This document shows, one piece after another, positions 7,841 to 17,530 of a stretch of DNA of 64,000 nt. Position numbers and translations under genes: made by a program. The stretch spans positions 85,696,411-85,760,410 of the forward strand of contig NC_092793.1 of the NCBI RefSeq assembly GCF_918797505.1, written 5' to 3'. Each line of letters begins with the position of its first letter. The first letter of the stretch is position 1. The stretch comes from Bemisia tabaci (Eukaryota; Arthropoda; Insecta; Hemiptera; Aleyrodidae). The notes under the pieces were generated by a model. That model had not been told where the DNA came from. It saw nothing but the letters and a program-made list of their open reading frames with translations, and made no database searches.

Positions 7841-7889
7841 CGCTCGGCGCGGTAGCTCACGGATCAGTTTAAATTATTTCGGTAAGGTC

Positions 7890-8606
7890 TCAAGAAAGTC
7901 CGTAACCTTTACGGTACGGTCGCAAGTACAATCCTTCACCGAGGTGTACATTCTCCTTCAAAGATCCGTCGATGACCGTCTTGATCATTTTCGCTACCGG
8001 TGTGATTGTTCGCGCGGCCAGACCGATACTCGTCAGAGATTCTTGACTCCGGCACCCGTCTTCGGGATAGCCAAGATTCGCTCCGCCGGTTTTTTTCTTC
8101 TTCTTCGTTTTCGACGCCCCGGCACCCATCTTTGGGAGAGCCAAGATTCGTTTCGATCGACCGCTCACCGGTTTCGTCTTCTTCTTCGACGCTCTCTTCT
8201 TCTTAGGTTTCGGTTTTTTCGCTGCCACCGTCTTGTTTAGTCCCATTCCGAGTTTGGCTTTGAGTTTCATAGCGTTCGTTACGGCGTATGCTGCCGCTCT
8301 TTCACCCAACGATGAGTCGGACGCTTTCACACGTTCCAAGCTCTGTCCGCAAGTATGAGATCGGCTTTGTTCCTCTCGGTGGTGTCTTTGGTCTTATGTA
8401 AGCGATGTCGTGGGACTTGCAAGCTTCGTCGAGCGGAATCATACCCGGATCTCCGCGTTTCAATCGTTCTGCGAGCGAGTGCCCGGTCCGCAGTACCTGT
8501 AGTCGCCCGGTAAGTGTAGTTCGAACGGTAGTGAATTTATCAACGAGTTTAACAGTCCACATCCTCGATGGTTTTTGCTGCAAGTTGATAATCTTCTCGG
8601 TGACAT
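7890..8606 (-). pseudogene. Phospholipase A2 capsid protein, duplicate with frameshifts
   Basis: Matches 4967-5686. Single-base losses near 8035, 8336, 8396, 8475 and 8569 split the frame; the C-terminal GLYLRPYRKGYGLS is kept. Confidence 0.8.
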
Positions 8607-8683
8607 ACTCTGACGAAAATGTCCAACTATTTATACGGAGAAGTAAAAAAAATAACTGTCCGATAAAATAGGGAATGAATACG

Positions 8684-9389
8684 ATGCGACTCGTCAAGCA
8701 AAGAAAGTCATTGCGAGTCCCGAACCTCGACAAACGAAGAAGCAAAATGAAAACCGACGACAACGACGACGACGACACAGTGAACTGTTACCGGATAGTA
8801 TCCGTTGCATTGTCGCCGGACCGTCCAACTGCGGTAAAACAAACATGATGGTTTGCTTGCTACAACATCCGAACGGATTGAAGTTCCGCAACGTGTACTT
8901 GTACTCCAAGACACCGTTCCAACCCAAGTGCGAAGAACTGCGTCAGATATTCGACGGAATCGACGGTCTCGGATACAACGTCTATTCGGACACGGCCGAG
9001 ATTGTTCCACCAAACGATGCCGCATCGGACTCGGTCTTCATTTTCGATGATGTCGCCTGTGACAAACAAAATGCGATGCGGAATTATTTTAGTATGGGAA
9101 GGCATAGCTCGGTCGATAGTTTCTACTTGTGTCAAACTTATTCTCGCATACCGAAACAATTGATTCGCGATAACGCTAACCTGCTCGTAGTTTTCAAACA
9201 GGACGATACAAACTTGCGACACATCTACGACGATCTGTCAACACAGATTTCACGTTCGAAGATTTCAGACATATCTGCTCGGTGTGCTGGCAGGACGAGT
9301 ACGGGTTTTTAGTCATCGATGAAGATAGTAATAAGAACGAGGGAAGGTACCGGAAAGGCTTCGATACTTTTATTGAACAAGATGGATAA
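8684..9389 (+). pseudogene. Packaging ATPase, duplicate with frameshifts
   Basis: Matches 5765-6472. One base is missing near 8735, before Walker A, and bases are missing near 9236; between these points the sequence is nearly unchanged. The stop again overlaps the next ATG. Confidence 0.8.
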
Positions 9390-10424
9390 CTTATCGTTGT
9401 CGACGATCGCTCAGAAATACGGTAGTATCGATAAAATCCGTCAAGATATCAAACGGAAGTTAAATACCATTCGCACCGGAGAGGCGGACGCTCAGGTGAC
9501 GTTGAAGAAAGTTTTTCAAACCGTTGACAGATCCGCTCGCAGCGTTGCAGAAAACTGTCTCGTTATCAACACCCGCACTTGTTGCTGCTCCTCAGGAAAA
9601 GAAAACCAAGATCGAACCTTCAAAATCGAAACGAAAGATAAAACAATGTTTGTTGATAGTTTATTTGCTTCGTTCGGATCACCGAAAAATATGAACAATG
9701 ATGATGATGATGATGAGATGATAAGGACTCAAAGGAGGATGATGAGATGATGATGAATCGTTCCAAGACGCAACGGATAAAGAACAAACAACGGTCGCCA
9801 CGGAAGACGACGACGTCGATTCTCGAGACAATCACTCACTGCCCCGAACGTACAATTCTACTTGGACTATCTGGAAAAACATCCGAAACAATCCGATCCC
9901 GCGTATGGTGTGCGAAAAGCGATCAACGGAAACTTTCTCATCGGAAACCGAACCATAAGTTTCGATTCGAACGGACGACTAATCTTGGACGGTAGCGATG
10001 AGGTGTTCGAATCGACACCCGGGTTCTTGGAGCTCCTTTTTAAGAAACATCCGCGTAATTACACAGCAGATGATTGCGCAAAATTCCAACGAGTAGTTAC
10101 GCTCACCAATGCGCATCGGAGGGATCTTCATCCACACGGTAGACCCAACTCGAACCGCAGTCAAAAATACCGCGATCTCATCAAACCTTTGTTCGCTACA
10201 TCGACTCCGAGATCAACGAGGAAGTCATCGCGTAAAAAACTGAAGAAAGGCTCCGGTATCAAAATTCATCGTGCGAAACGGGAACTCGTCTATTGGACGA
10301 TCCGAACGAATTGGTCCAACGTCTCGTTTTACTTGTAGCTTCGAAACAAGCTGGTCACACCGATCACGATCGTGAAATTCTGAGTATCGTCGAGGAGCTT
10401 CGCGAAGCGGATTACATCCACTAA
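9382..10424 (+). pseudogene. Acidic Maverick protein of unknown function, full span with frameshifts
   Basis: The N-terminus repeats 6465-6752. It leads through an Asp-rich linker (about 9700-9760) to a conserved domain with YLEKHPKQSDPAYGVRKAI, GNFLIGNRTISFDS, TPGFLELLFKKHPRNYT and a basic KKLKKGSGIKIHRAKREL segment. A last block, open to the TAA at 10422-10424, is leucine-rich and acidic (SIVEELREADYIH). Comparison with the left copy and copy 2 places small frame changes near 9515, 9628, 9845 and 10301. I recognise the family as a regular Maverick gene of hemipteran and other insect elements, but no function is known to me. It sits between the ATPase and the fibre-like genes, so a virion role is plausible. 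Confidence 0.75.
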
Positions 10425-10443
10425 ATATAGGATCCGCACAAAA

Positions 10444-10764
10444 ATGAGTCACACCGACCGGTTTGGAAGATCGAAAGGGACTTACGTTCGCAACACGAAG
10501 CAAGGTCTCAAAGGAGACGGTTTCTTACTGGATCCCGACGGGAATTATCTTGTATCCAACAAACGGATCAGACAACTGCAAGATCCCGAAGAGGATACCG
10601 ACGCCGTGAACAAACAATGGACAGACTCGAGGTGGACGGAAGCTATGAATTCGACACAGCTTTGTTTGGAGAAAATGGAAGAATACAAAAGTATCGCGCA
10701 ACGACTCGAGACGAAATTATCACGACTGGAAAATAGGATCAGTCAACTAGAGGTTGTGAATTGA
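10444..10764 (+). CDS. Fibre-like Maverick protein A, 106 residues
   Basis: Starts MSHTDRFGRSKGTYV. A central block reads LDPDGNYLVSNKRIRQLQ followed by DPEEDTDAVNKQW, which resembles the N-terminal 'NKR-I-L-DP-DAVNK' block of phage and viral fibre or spike proteins. The last 35 residues form a heptad pattern (MEEYKSIAQRLETKLSRLEN), a likely coiled coil for trimer formation. A second, shorter paralogue follows at 10786. The ATG is kept in copy 2. Attachment function is inference from the motif; the gene lies between the acidic protein and the integrase. Confidence 0.7.
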   Translation: MSHTDRFGRSKGTYVRNTKQGLKGDGFLLDPDGNYLVSNKRIRQLQDPEEDTDAVNKQWTDSRWTEAMNSTQLCLEKMEEYKSIAQRLETKLSRLENRISQLEVVN

Positions 10765-10785
10765 ATGAAAGAAAATAGTGTTGAG

Positions 10786-11013
10786 ATGAGTCACACGGAC
10801 GGTTTTGGCCGATCGAAATTCCGCCGCGGTCCAAAAGGTGACGGATTCTCACTGGATTCCGACGGAAATTATATCGTATCGAACAAACGGATTCGTCAAG
10901 TGCAAGATCCCGAAAACGATGAGGATGCGGTGAACAAACAATGGTCCGAACGGAAGTGGAAGGAAGCTATGAAATTAGGTCAACACTGTCTGGAGCGTAT
11001 CCACCAACTTTAA
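10786..11013 (+). CDS. Fibre-like Maverick protein B, truncated by a stop
   Basis: Paralogue of protein A: MSHTDGFGRSKFR, LDSDGNYIVSNKRIRQVQ and DPENDEDAVNKQW recur. I chose the ATG at 10786 because it aligns with the start of A; an in-frame ATG at 10765 directly abuts the stop of A. The frame ends at 11011-11013 after RIHQL. In copy 2 the matching frame runs on for about 28 more residues to a basic end (RRRR), and the sequence after the stop here (to about 11098) matches that tail, so this copy has an early stop. Confidence 0.65.
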   Translation: MSHTDGFGRSKFRRGPKGDGFSLDSDGNYIVSNKRIRQVQDPENDEDAVNKQWSERKWKEAMKLGQHCLERIHQL

Positions 11014-11102
11014 CAATCTTACAATCGTCTGGTTAAAATAGTAGCATCGAAATAGCATTTGAATCGAGAGAGCGGACGACGACGACGTTGACGGTAATTA
11101 TC

Positions 11103-12045
11103 ATGTCGGCAGAAAAACGTGGATTGTCGAGGAGCTACATAAACCTGCACGACGAAACTATCCGCGTCGTAAAGTACGGATTCTCGGATTGTTCGATTTA
11201 TGGCAAGCCGATCTCGTTGAGATGCAACCGTACGCCTCGGTCAACAAAGGATACAGATATCTCCTCACCGTCATCGACGCGTGCTCGAAAAAGGCGTGGG
11301 CCGAACCGCTCAAATCGAAAACGGCCACGGATGTCACTTATGCTCTGCAACGCGTTCTCAAAGCAGCCGGAAAGTCACCGAAACATTTACAAGTCGACAT
11401 GGGCTCGGAATTCTACAACTCCAAATGTCAAGCATTGATGAAGCGTCACAAGATCAATATGTACAGCTCGTACTCGACAACCAAAGCCTCTATTGTAGAG
11501 CGATTCAACCGAACGCTCAAAACGAAGATGTGGAAAGAGTTCAGCGCGCAAGGATCGTACAAGTGGGTAGATCTATTACCGAAACTCATCCGTGAATATA
11601 ACGGGAGCGTTCATCGCACCATCGGGATGAAACCGATTGATGTCACCGAAAAGGATGTACCGATGATCCTGCAAAAGCTTCGTGGGCCGCCGCTGAGTAA
11701 AATTGAAAAGAGACGTTGGTCAGACGAAAACTGAATGTCGGTGATCACGTCCGGATCTCAAGACTCAAAGCCATGTTCGAGAAAGGATACACACCGAATT
11801 GGAGCACGGAAATTTTCAAGATTGTCAGCGTCAATCCGACCGTTCCGATCACGTACGATCTGAAAGACGCGCACGATACGATCATCAAAGGAAAATTCTA
11901 CCGCGAAGAACTCCAACCCACCAACTATAAGGATACGTTCCTGGTGGAGAAAGGTCTGCGTCGCAAGAAAAACCAGGCCTTTGTCAAATGGTTGGGTCTG
12001 GACGCGAGTCACAACAGTTGGATCGATAGTAAGGATTTCGTATAA
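11103..12045 (+). pseudogene. Retroviral-type integrase with chromodomain, two frameshifts
   Basis: From ATG 11103 the order is a basic N-terminal segment (KPARR..YPRRKVRI), the DDE core with Asp in LWQADLVEM, Asp in LQVDMGSEFYN and Glu in ASIVERFNRT (33 residues between the last two by my count), and a C-terminal part with RKLNVGDHVRIS followed by a chromodomain-like end (FVKWLGLDASHNSWIDSKDF). The enzyme would integrate the element. One base is missing near 11122 and one near 11714, judged against copy 2, so N-terminal, core and C-terminal parts lie in different frames. The whole core is open from 11189 to 11734, and the C-terminal part to 12045. Whether these losses are real or sequencing errors is open. 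Confidence 0.85.
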
Positions 12046-12052
12046 ATAGTAT
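12040..12052 (+). promoter_or_regulatory. TATA motif over the integrase stop
   Basis: GTATAAATAGTAT overlaps the last codons and stop of the integrase. In copy 2 the same motif precedes a membrane protein gene; here that gene is missing, so the motif is an orphan. Confidence 0.4.
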
Positions 12053-12897
12053 GCAACGCGAACTGTTTTAAACTGTAACTGTAAATACCCCCCCCCCCCA
12101 AAAAAAATTTTTGATTCATCAATCTGAGCATTGCAATACCCAATCCCAGTCGCTCATCGCAAAACATAAGGTTCCGATACGCATCTCCAAGCGCTAAAAA
12201 ATGTAAATTACCGAATCAGACCCTAATCTCCAGTCTCCGAATACCAGCCCCATACTGTAAAATACGGTCTTTCGAAGCCGAAAATTATACAAGTCAGAAA
12301 TCTCGGAAACGAAAAGTCGTATTAAAATTCGGTCAGTACAGTTTTCCGATCTTCGAAAGTGGAAAAGAATCGCATCGATCCGCAACGGATCGGACGAGGG
12401 TGATTTTCCGAAAATTTTCAATTTCCCGAATCAGACCCTAATCTACAGTATCCGATACCAGGCCCATACTGTTAGATACGGTCTTCCGAAACCGAAAATT
12501 TTTACAAGTCCGAAGATCCGAATTTTTTGCACAATCTGGCAACACTGTATCAAAAAATTAACTAATTTCTCGCCCCATCTGGCAACACTGTAAAATGTGA
12601 TGTTGCAAAATTTCACCAATAAATAAATCATTTATTTAAGTGCACCGTCCGGCAACGCTGCTGCGCCATCTTGAAAAATACACCATTGCATAAACCGCAG
12701 ATTGAAGGGGCTACATTACACGATTGCATAACCCGATTATTGAAGGGGCAACATGCAATACTTTCTTCCTTACAGCGTTGCCATATTGAATAATAATCCC
12801 TACACAACACTGTACTTTAATTCGTATTTTTCTGCACCATCATGCAACGCTGTTGGATTTTTTATCGAGTCAAGTCGCCATTTTCACACTACTGAAG
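12053..12897 (+). other. Maverick 3' non-coding end region
   Basis: No gene seen. Contains a C8-10/A run (about 12088-12107), then from 12240 blocks shared with copy 2: CCGAATCAGACCCTAATCTC, CATACTGT..ATACGGTCTT and repeated GCACCATCTGGCAACACTGT and CATTGCATAACCCG words. The sharing with copy 2 up to about 12895 (60830) marks the end region of the element. The membrane protein gene found here in copy 2 is absent. Confidence 0.7.
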
Positions 12898-13952
12898 TAC
12901 AGGGTGTCCAGAAGTTAACGTGCTTATTTTTCAGGATCGATTTTTCGGCTTAAAATATAACTATTTTTTCCTATACACATATGCCCAAAAACGCTTCATA
13001 AGTGAGCTATGCGCTTCCTAAGTAGCCATTTTTTTTCTTTCAAATTGATGTAACTCCTCGTTATTTTGTCGTAAGTAACTGAAACTTGGTGGGGGGGGGG
13101 GTGTATTTTTTTCCATACTGTTCATTTATCGTGTTTTCGAGGACGCACGTCTGCGGACAATGGCGTCACGAGCGTTCCCGAATTTTAAAATTGCGATAAC
13201 TTTTTTGGTGGATGATATTCGGAAAAACGGATTACACCACGTGAAAGAGCACGAAAACTCAGGGCCTGAAAGTACTGCACAAAGTTATCCAGAAACGTGT
13301 CATTTCGACGCAACAGAGCTTCGAAAAAGTTTCAGATTTTCGAAGCTTCTTGCTAAGTAGGCAACTTTTACTGCAGGGACCGTTAGAAAATTGCCTACCG
13401 AGCAAGGGGCTTCAGACTCTGAAAGATGAATCCGTCGCGATAGCTTCGGGATTTTCAAAGCCCCTTGCTCCATAGGCAATTTTCTAACGGTTCCTGCAGT
13501 AAAAATTGCGTACTCAGCAAGGAGCTTCGAAAATCTGAAACTTTTTCGACGCTCTGTTGCGTCGAAATGACACGTTTCTGGAAAATTTTGTGCAGTACTT
13601 TCAGGCCCTGAGTTTTCGTGCTCTTTCACGTGGTGTAATCCGTTTTTCCGAATATCATCCACCAAAAAAGTTATCGCAATTTTAAAATTCGGGAATGCTC
13701 GTTACGTCATATCCGGAAAACGTACGTCCTTGAAAACACGAAAAACGAACCGTGCGCTAAAAAATACCCCCCCCCCCCCCACACCAAGTTTCAGCTACTT
13801 ACGACAAAATGACGAGGAGTTACATCAATTTGAAAGAAAAAAATGGCAACTTCGGAAGCGCATAGCTCACTTATGAAGCATTTTCGGGCACATGTGTATA
13901 GGAAAAAATAGTCACATTTTGAGCCGAAAAGTCGATCCTGAAAGTTAACGTA
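12898..13952. repeat. Long palindrome (hairpin element) of about 1.05 kb
   Basis: Starts TACAGGGTGTCCAGAAGTTA. The left arm (to about 13425) returns on the opposite strand to about 13952, with few mismatches and poly-G/poly-C tracts at the same place in both arms (13090, 13767). Short open frames inside mirror each other and are not genes. Confidence 0.85.
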
Positions 13953-14990
13953 CTTAACTTTCAGGATCGGTTTTTCAGCTAAAAGTATGACGTTTTTTTC
14001 CTACACACATATGCCCAAAAACGCTTCATGAGTGAGCTTTGCCCTTCGAACTTTGCCATTTTTTCCTTTCAAATTGATGTAATTCGTCTTTATTTAGTCG
14101 TAAGTACCTAAAACTTTGAACACAGAAGTATTATTTAGCATGCTGCTCATTTATTGTGTTTTCAAGGACGTGCGTCTACGGACAATGGCGTCACGAGCGT
14201 TCCCGAATTTTAAAATTGCGATAACTTTTTTGGTAGATGATATTTGGAAAAACGGATTACGGTAAGGGAGGGAGCGCGATTAATCAAGGCCACCAGGTAC
14301 TGCACAAAATTGTCCAGAAACGCGTCTTTTTGACAGTACAGCGCTTTGAAAAAGTTCCAGATTTTCAAAGCTGCTTGCTGAATAGGCAATTTTTACTGCA
14401 GAGACTGTAAGAAATATTGCCTACGGAGCAAGATGCTTCCAAAATCACGAGGCTGTCGCCGAGGCGCGGCGCTTCCTTGCTCCTTGCTCATTAGGCAATT
14501 TTTCGCGAGTCCTTGCAGAAAAAATTGCCTAAGAAGGAGCCTCAAAAATCTGGAACTTTTTCGAAGCTCTGTCGCGTCGAAATGACGCGTTTCTGGACAA
14601 TTTTGTGCAGTATCTAGTGGCCTTGATTTTCCGCACTCTCTCCCTTACCGTAATCCGTTTTTCCAAGTATCATCTACCAAAAAAGTTATCGCAATTTTAA
14701 AATTCGGGAACGCTCGCGACGCCATTGTCCGCAGACGTGCGTCCTTGAAAACACGATAAATGAACAGTATGCGAAAAGATAGACCCCCCCCCCCCCCCCA
14801 GATTGTACATGTACAAGATTTCAGGTACTTACGATTAAATAACGAGGAGTTACATCAATTCGAAAGAAAAAAATTTACAACTTTGGAAGCGTAAAGCTCA
14901 CTTATGAAGCGTCATCGGGCATATGTGTATGGGATAAAAGTCATATATAAAGCCGAAAAGCCAATCCTGAAAGTTAAGTACGCTAGCTCT
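13953..14990. repeat. Second, related long palindrome directly adjoining the first
   Basis: A diverged sister of 12898-13952: same outer AACTTTCAGGATCGGTTTTT end, poly-C tract at 14784, centre near 14465. The two hairpins stand head to tail with no spacer. Confidence 0.8.
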
Positions 14991-15021
14991 CAGGCACCTC
15001 GTATTATATAAAAAAAATGAT

Positions 15022-15355
15022 ATTATATGCTGTTATTGCGCCAAAAAATATTTTCGTTGATGGTAGTTAGTAAAAAGGATTCTAATCGCGCAAAATTAAT
15101 GCAGAATGAACGAGCAGTCACTATCAGTGATACTCGCGGACCGAAAACAACGTTACCGCCTTGAAAGACGCATGAAAGGTCTTCAGGCGTGTAAAATCAA
15201 ATTATGGGCTGTTATTGCGCCCAACAATAATTTTTGTTGAAGTTAGTGAGTAAAAATCATTTAAATCGCACAAAATTAACGGGCAGTCACTATCAGTGAT
15301 ACTCGCGAACCGAAAACAACGTTACCGAGATGATGGACGCATGAAAGGCCTTCAC
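15022..15355 (+). repeat. Two tandem units of about 165 bases
   Basis: CTGTTATTGCGCC, GCAGTCACTATCAGTGATAC and CCGAAAACAACGTTACCG recur in order in 15028-15190 and 15209-15350. No gene; the stretch to 15850 shows nothing else. Confidence 0.7.
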
Positions 15356-15854
15356 GAGTATAGGCTGTTATTCCACCTAGTACCTAACTAAGTTCTACCT
15401 CTACCACAGGGTACTGAGAATCCGAAAAGTCGACGGGGGCAATAATGACCTATACGCGTATTGAACGTTATTAGTGATGGGTCCTCTATTGTCCGAAATT
15501 TAAAGTTCCCGTTCGGAGGCTGTCGGCCACGGCGCGCGGCGGTGGCACCAATTACGATTATCCGATCTGACTGGAATTTTATGTACGTTCATTTCACACC
15601 AGAAGACAACTTTCTTCTTTTTTTTTTTGGGGGGGGGGGTTGTCAGACATTTGATTATCGAAAAGTCCAGTGAAGAAAATAAGAACCACCCTACAGCACC
15701 ATTTAAATTAAAATTTTCAAGCACAATTTGGCATAGAATACGCGAAGTTCCATTTTCATCGTACTGCCACTACTGTAGATAATTATTCCCAGCTTAATCT
15801 AATTAATTCTAAAGTCATTGAGAGTTTCTCGCAACCAGTATGTATTTATCTCAC

Positions 15855-15978
15855 CTAGAATTTTCAGACAACTCATACTCATTGAAACCATCATTGTAAT
15901 CAATGAACTCTGAAAAGATCCTGGAACGAGCTGGTATGGCGGGGCTTGCCAGTTCTCCAGGTCCACCGGGCGCTCCCC
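15855..15978 (-). CDS. HNRNPL: hnRNP L / smooth-like gene, internal exon e
   Basis: 124-base exon. On the minus strand a polypyrimidine tract ending TTTTTTTCAG precedes it and the donor GTGAGA follows it. It opens in phase 1, fitting the end of exon d, and stays open: a Gly/Pro-rich start (GAPGGPGELASPAIPARSR) then FSEFIDYNDGFNEYELSENS. It ends in phase 2. It would lie in the linker after the second RNA-recognition motif. The next exon is not in the window; copy 1 of the Maverick lies in that direction. The exon itself is not one I recognise, so membership rests on strand, phase and position. Confidence 0.7.
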
Positions 15979-16599
15979 CTGAAAAAAAGAACTGTCAAAA
16001 ATTTACAAGTTTACAAACACAGTTTACAGGTTACAAAAGATGACAGAAGTAATTTCTTACACAAATTCCGAGCTTCACTCTACTGAATTTCATCAGATGG
16101 GTTATATTGGGTTTCTGGCTCAGTTATGAGCTCCAGGTTGTATACAGCACATGCGCCTTCCGTGACTTCGAGTCACCTTAGACGGCTTCAACTTCTACCT
16201 TCCATAGCTTGCATCAATCTTTTGGCTTTCTGCACACAGTGAGAAGTTCTCTCTAAAATGAGAGAGGTTTTAGTCTTACTTCCACCACCTCAAGTCACAT
16301 CATGCGGCTTAAATCTTCAGCTTCTGTGGCTCATGGTAACCGCTTCCTGCACACAGGAAGCAATTTCAGGTGTACCGCAGTTTTTAGCCAGAAAATGAAG
16401 TTTCTAGCTCTGAGGATGTGAGTGCAGAATTAATATGAAATTAAATTCAAATGAATAGAAAAATACACGTGGCACCAACATGTTATTCGAAGCGCCGCAG
16501 TTCGTGCATTTACTTGTAATGAGTTCGAAAGACATAGATCAGTTAGAAAGTTAAAGTTCTAAAATCTGACAATCCATTGACAAGGCTAGGTTCATCGTT
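15979..16599. other. Intron sequence, no feature seen
   Basis: Ordinary A+T-rich sequence. A short CTTCCTG..CAGGAAG palindrome lies at about 16345-16365. No open frame or repeat family that I recognise. Confidence 0.5.
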
Positions 16600-16628
16600 A
16601 CTAACGCCTTTAATAAACTTTGTAGCCA

Positions 16629-16715
16629 CCTACGATCTAAAAGACACGCACCATAGTATCACCAAAAAATTCTATCGAGGAAAGCTCCAACTCATTAATT
16701 AAAAGGACACGTTCT
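16629..16715 (+). pseudogene. Integrase C-terminal fragment
   Basis: CCTACGATCTAAAAGACACG and the following 70 bases match integrase positions 11855-11940 with many changes, including a TAA in the frame. Only this piece remains. Confidence 0.6.
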
Positions 16716-16826
16716 GAGCTGCGACAAGAACCGAGCTGCCGTTAAGTAGCTCGGTATAGACGAGGCCGGAGATCATGATCGACTCGACACGTTCCCTTCC
16801 GTCTATCATCTTTTAGATGGTATCGG

Positions 16827-17144
16827 ATGGATCGGATCTCTTCCGTCTATTCATCTTTTATCGTCTATCAGACTTTTGCGGCGATGGCGACGGTTGTAAA
16901 CTTAAATGACTCAAATATCACGGTATATCCGATCAATTCGAAAACCAAATGGGCATCCTCTTCCGTGACGGATGTCACTCGACTCACCTTGAATATGTTA
17001 GGGGTGCTACACCTCTATTCCAATTACCGTTTTCCCAACTACAAATTCAGTTTCATCAGATCGATCTGCGACGATAACACTCGCGAAGTCGATATCGTAA
17101 GGATCAATGTTAAGATCGGAGAAAAAGAGAGAAGTGATGTATAA
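16827..17144 (+). pseudogene. Relative of the Maverick membrane protein
   Basis: The frame is open from a TTG at 16827; the first ATG is at 16884. The region SNITVYP and, after a hydrophobic stretch, LHLYSNYRFPNYKFSFIRS align with the membrane protein split in copy 2 (58896 and after 60054), including its last part. The hydrophobic segment is weaker than in copy 2. It may be an intact short frame or a remnant whose start has been lost. Confidence 0.5.
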
Positions 17145-17530
17145 GTGTTCATTCTTTTGGAACGAACCGGAACGGAGACGGTAATAGAAATGGGAATTAA
17201 AATAATAATAGAAACCATCAAGGTGACGGAAACGGTGACAGAAACGGTAACGTTACGATTGAAGTAAAAATGAAAAAAAAAAAAAACTTTCTTTACGGAT
17301 CGAACCCTAATATCCTAGTATCCAGTGAAAAAGTCTTTGTACAATCAAGTGCCCATTGCGAAAATCGAATACAAATGTCTACTGTTTGGTGCCAAAATCC
17401 ACAGTTCGATACCAAACCGACTGTCCGCTGCCGAAACCCCTTCTTCTGATAAGCGTTCTTACGCCAAAAATGTACTGCCCTATTAGAATAGACATTTTCT
17501 GTACACCATCTGGCAACTGTATACACTGGA

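Larger units (their letters stand above)
7253..9669 (+). repeat. Second version of 4328-6752, probably a false duplication
   Basis: The block repeats the left flank of the gap nearly base for base: 2425 bases on the left against 2417 here. The differences are largely single-base losses and gains, many in short homopolymers, and they break every gene. This is the pattern of an unpolished contig end. A real tandem duplication that has decayed is possible but less likely. Confidence 0.85.
1..12897 (+). mobile_element. Maverick/Polinton (adintovirus-type) element, copy 1, left end outside window
   Basis: The stretch carries the hallmark Maverick gene set: protein-primed family B polymerase, double and single jelly-roll capsid proteins, adenain-type protease, packaging ATPase and a retroviral-type integrase. 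Gene order and orientation match copy 2 at 50838-60830, and the non-coding right end (12240-12897) is shared with copy 2 (about 60200-60830). The left end lies outside the window. A 500-N gap and a duplicated block (7253-9669) interrupt the middle. The element lies downstream of the last visible host exon, so it may sit in a later intron of the hnRNP L-like gene; this is inference. Confidence 0.93.
16600..17530 (+). mobile_element. Maverick remnant 3: integrase tail, membrane protein and end region
   Basis: Holds, in Maverick order, a degenerate piece of the integrase C-terminus (about 16629-16715), a membrane-protein relative (16827-17144) and end-region words (CACCATCTGGCAACTGT at about 17505). 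Same strand as copies 1 and 2. Confidence 0.65.

Noticed and set aside
13160..13665. Frames MASRAFPNFKIAITF and an inverse partner
   Set aside because: They mirror each other in the arms of a palindrome and have no gene-like features.
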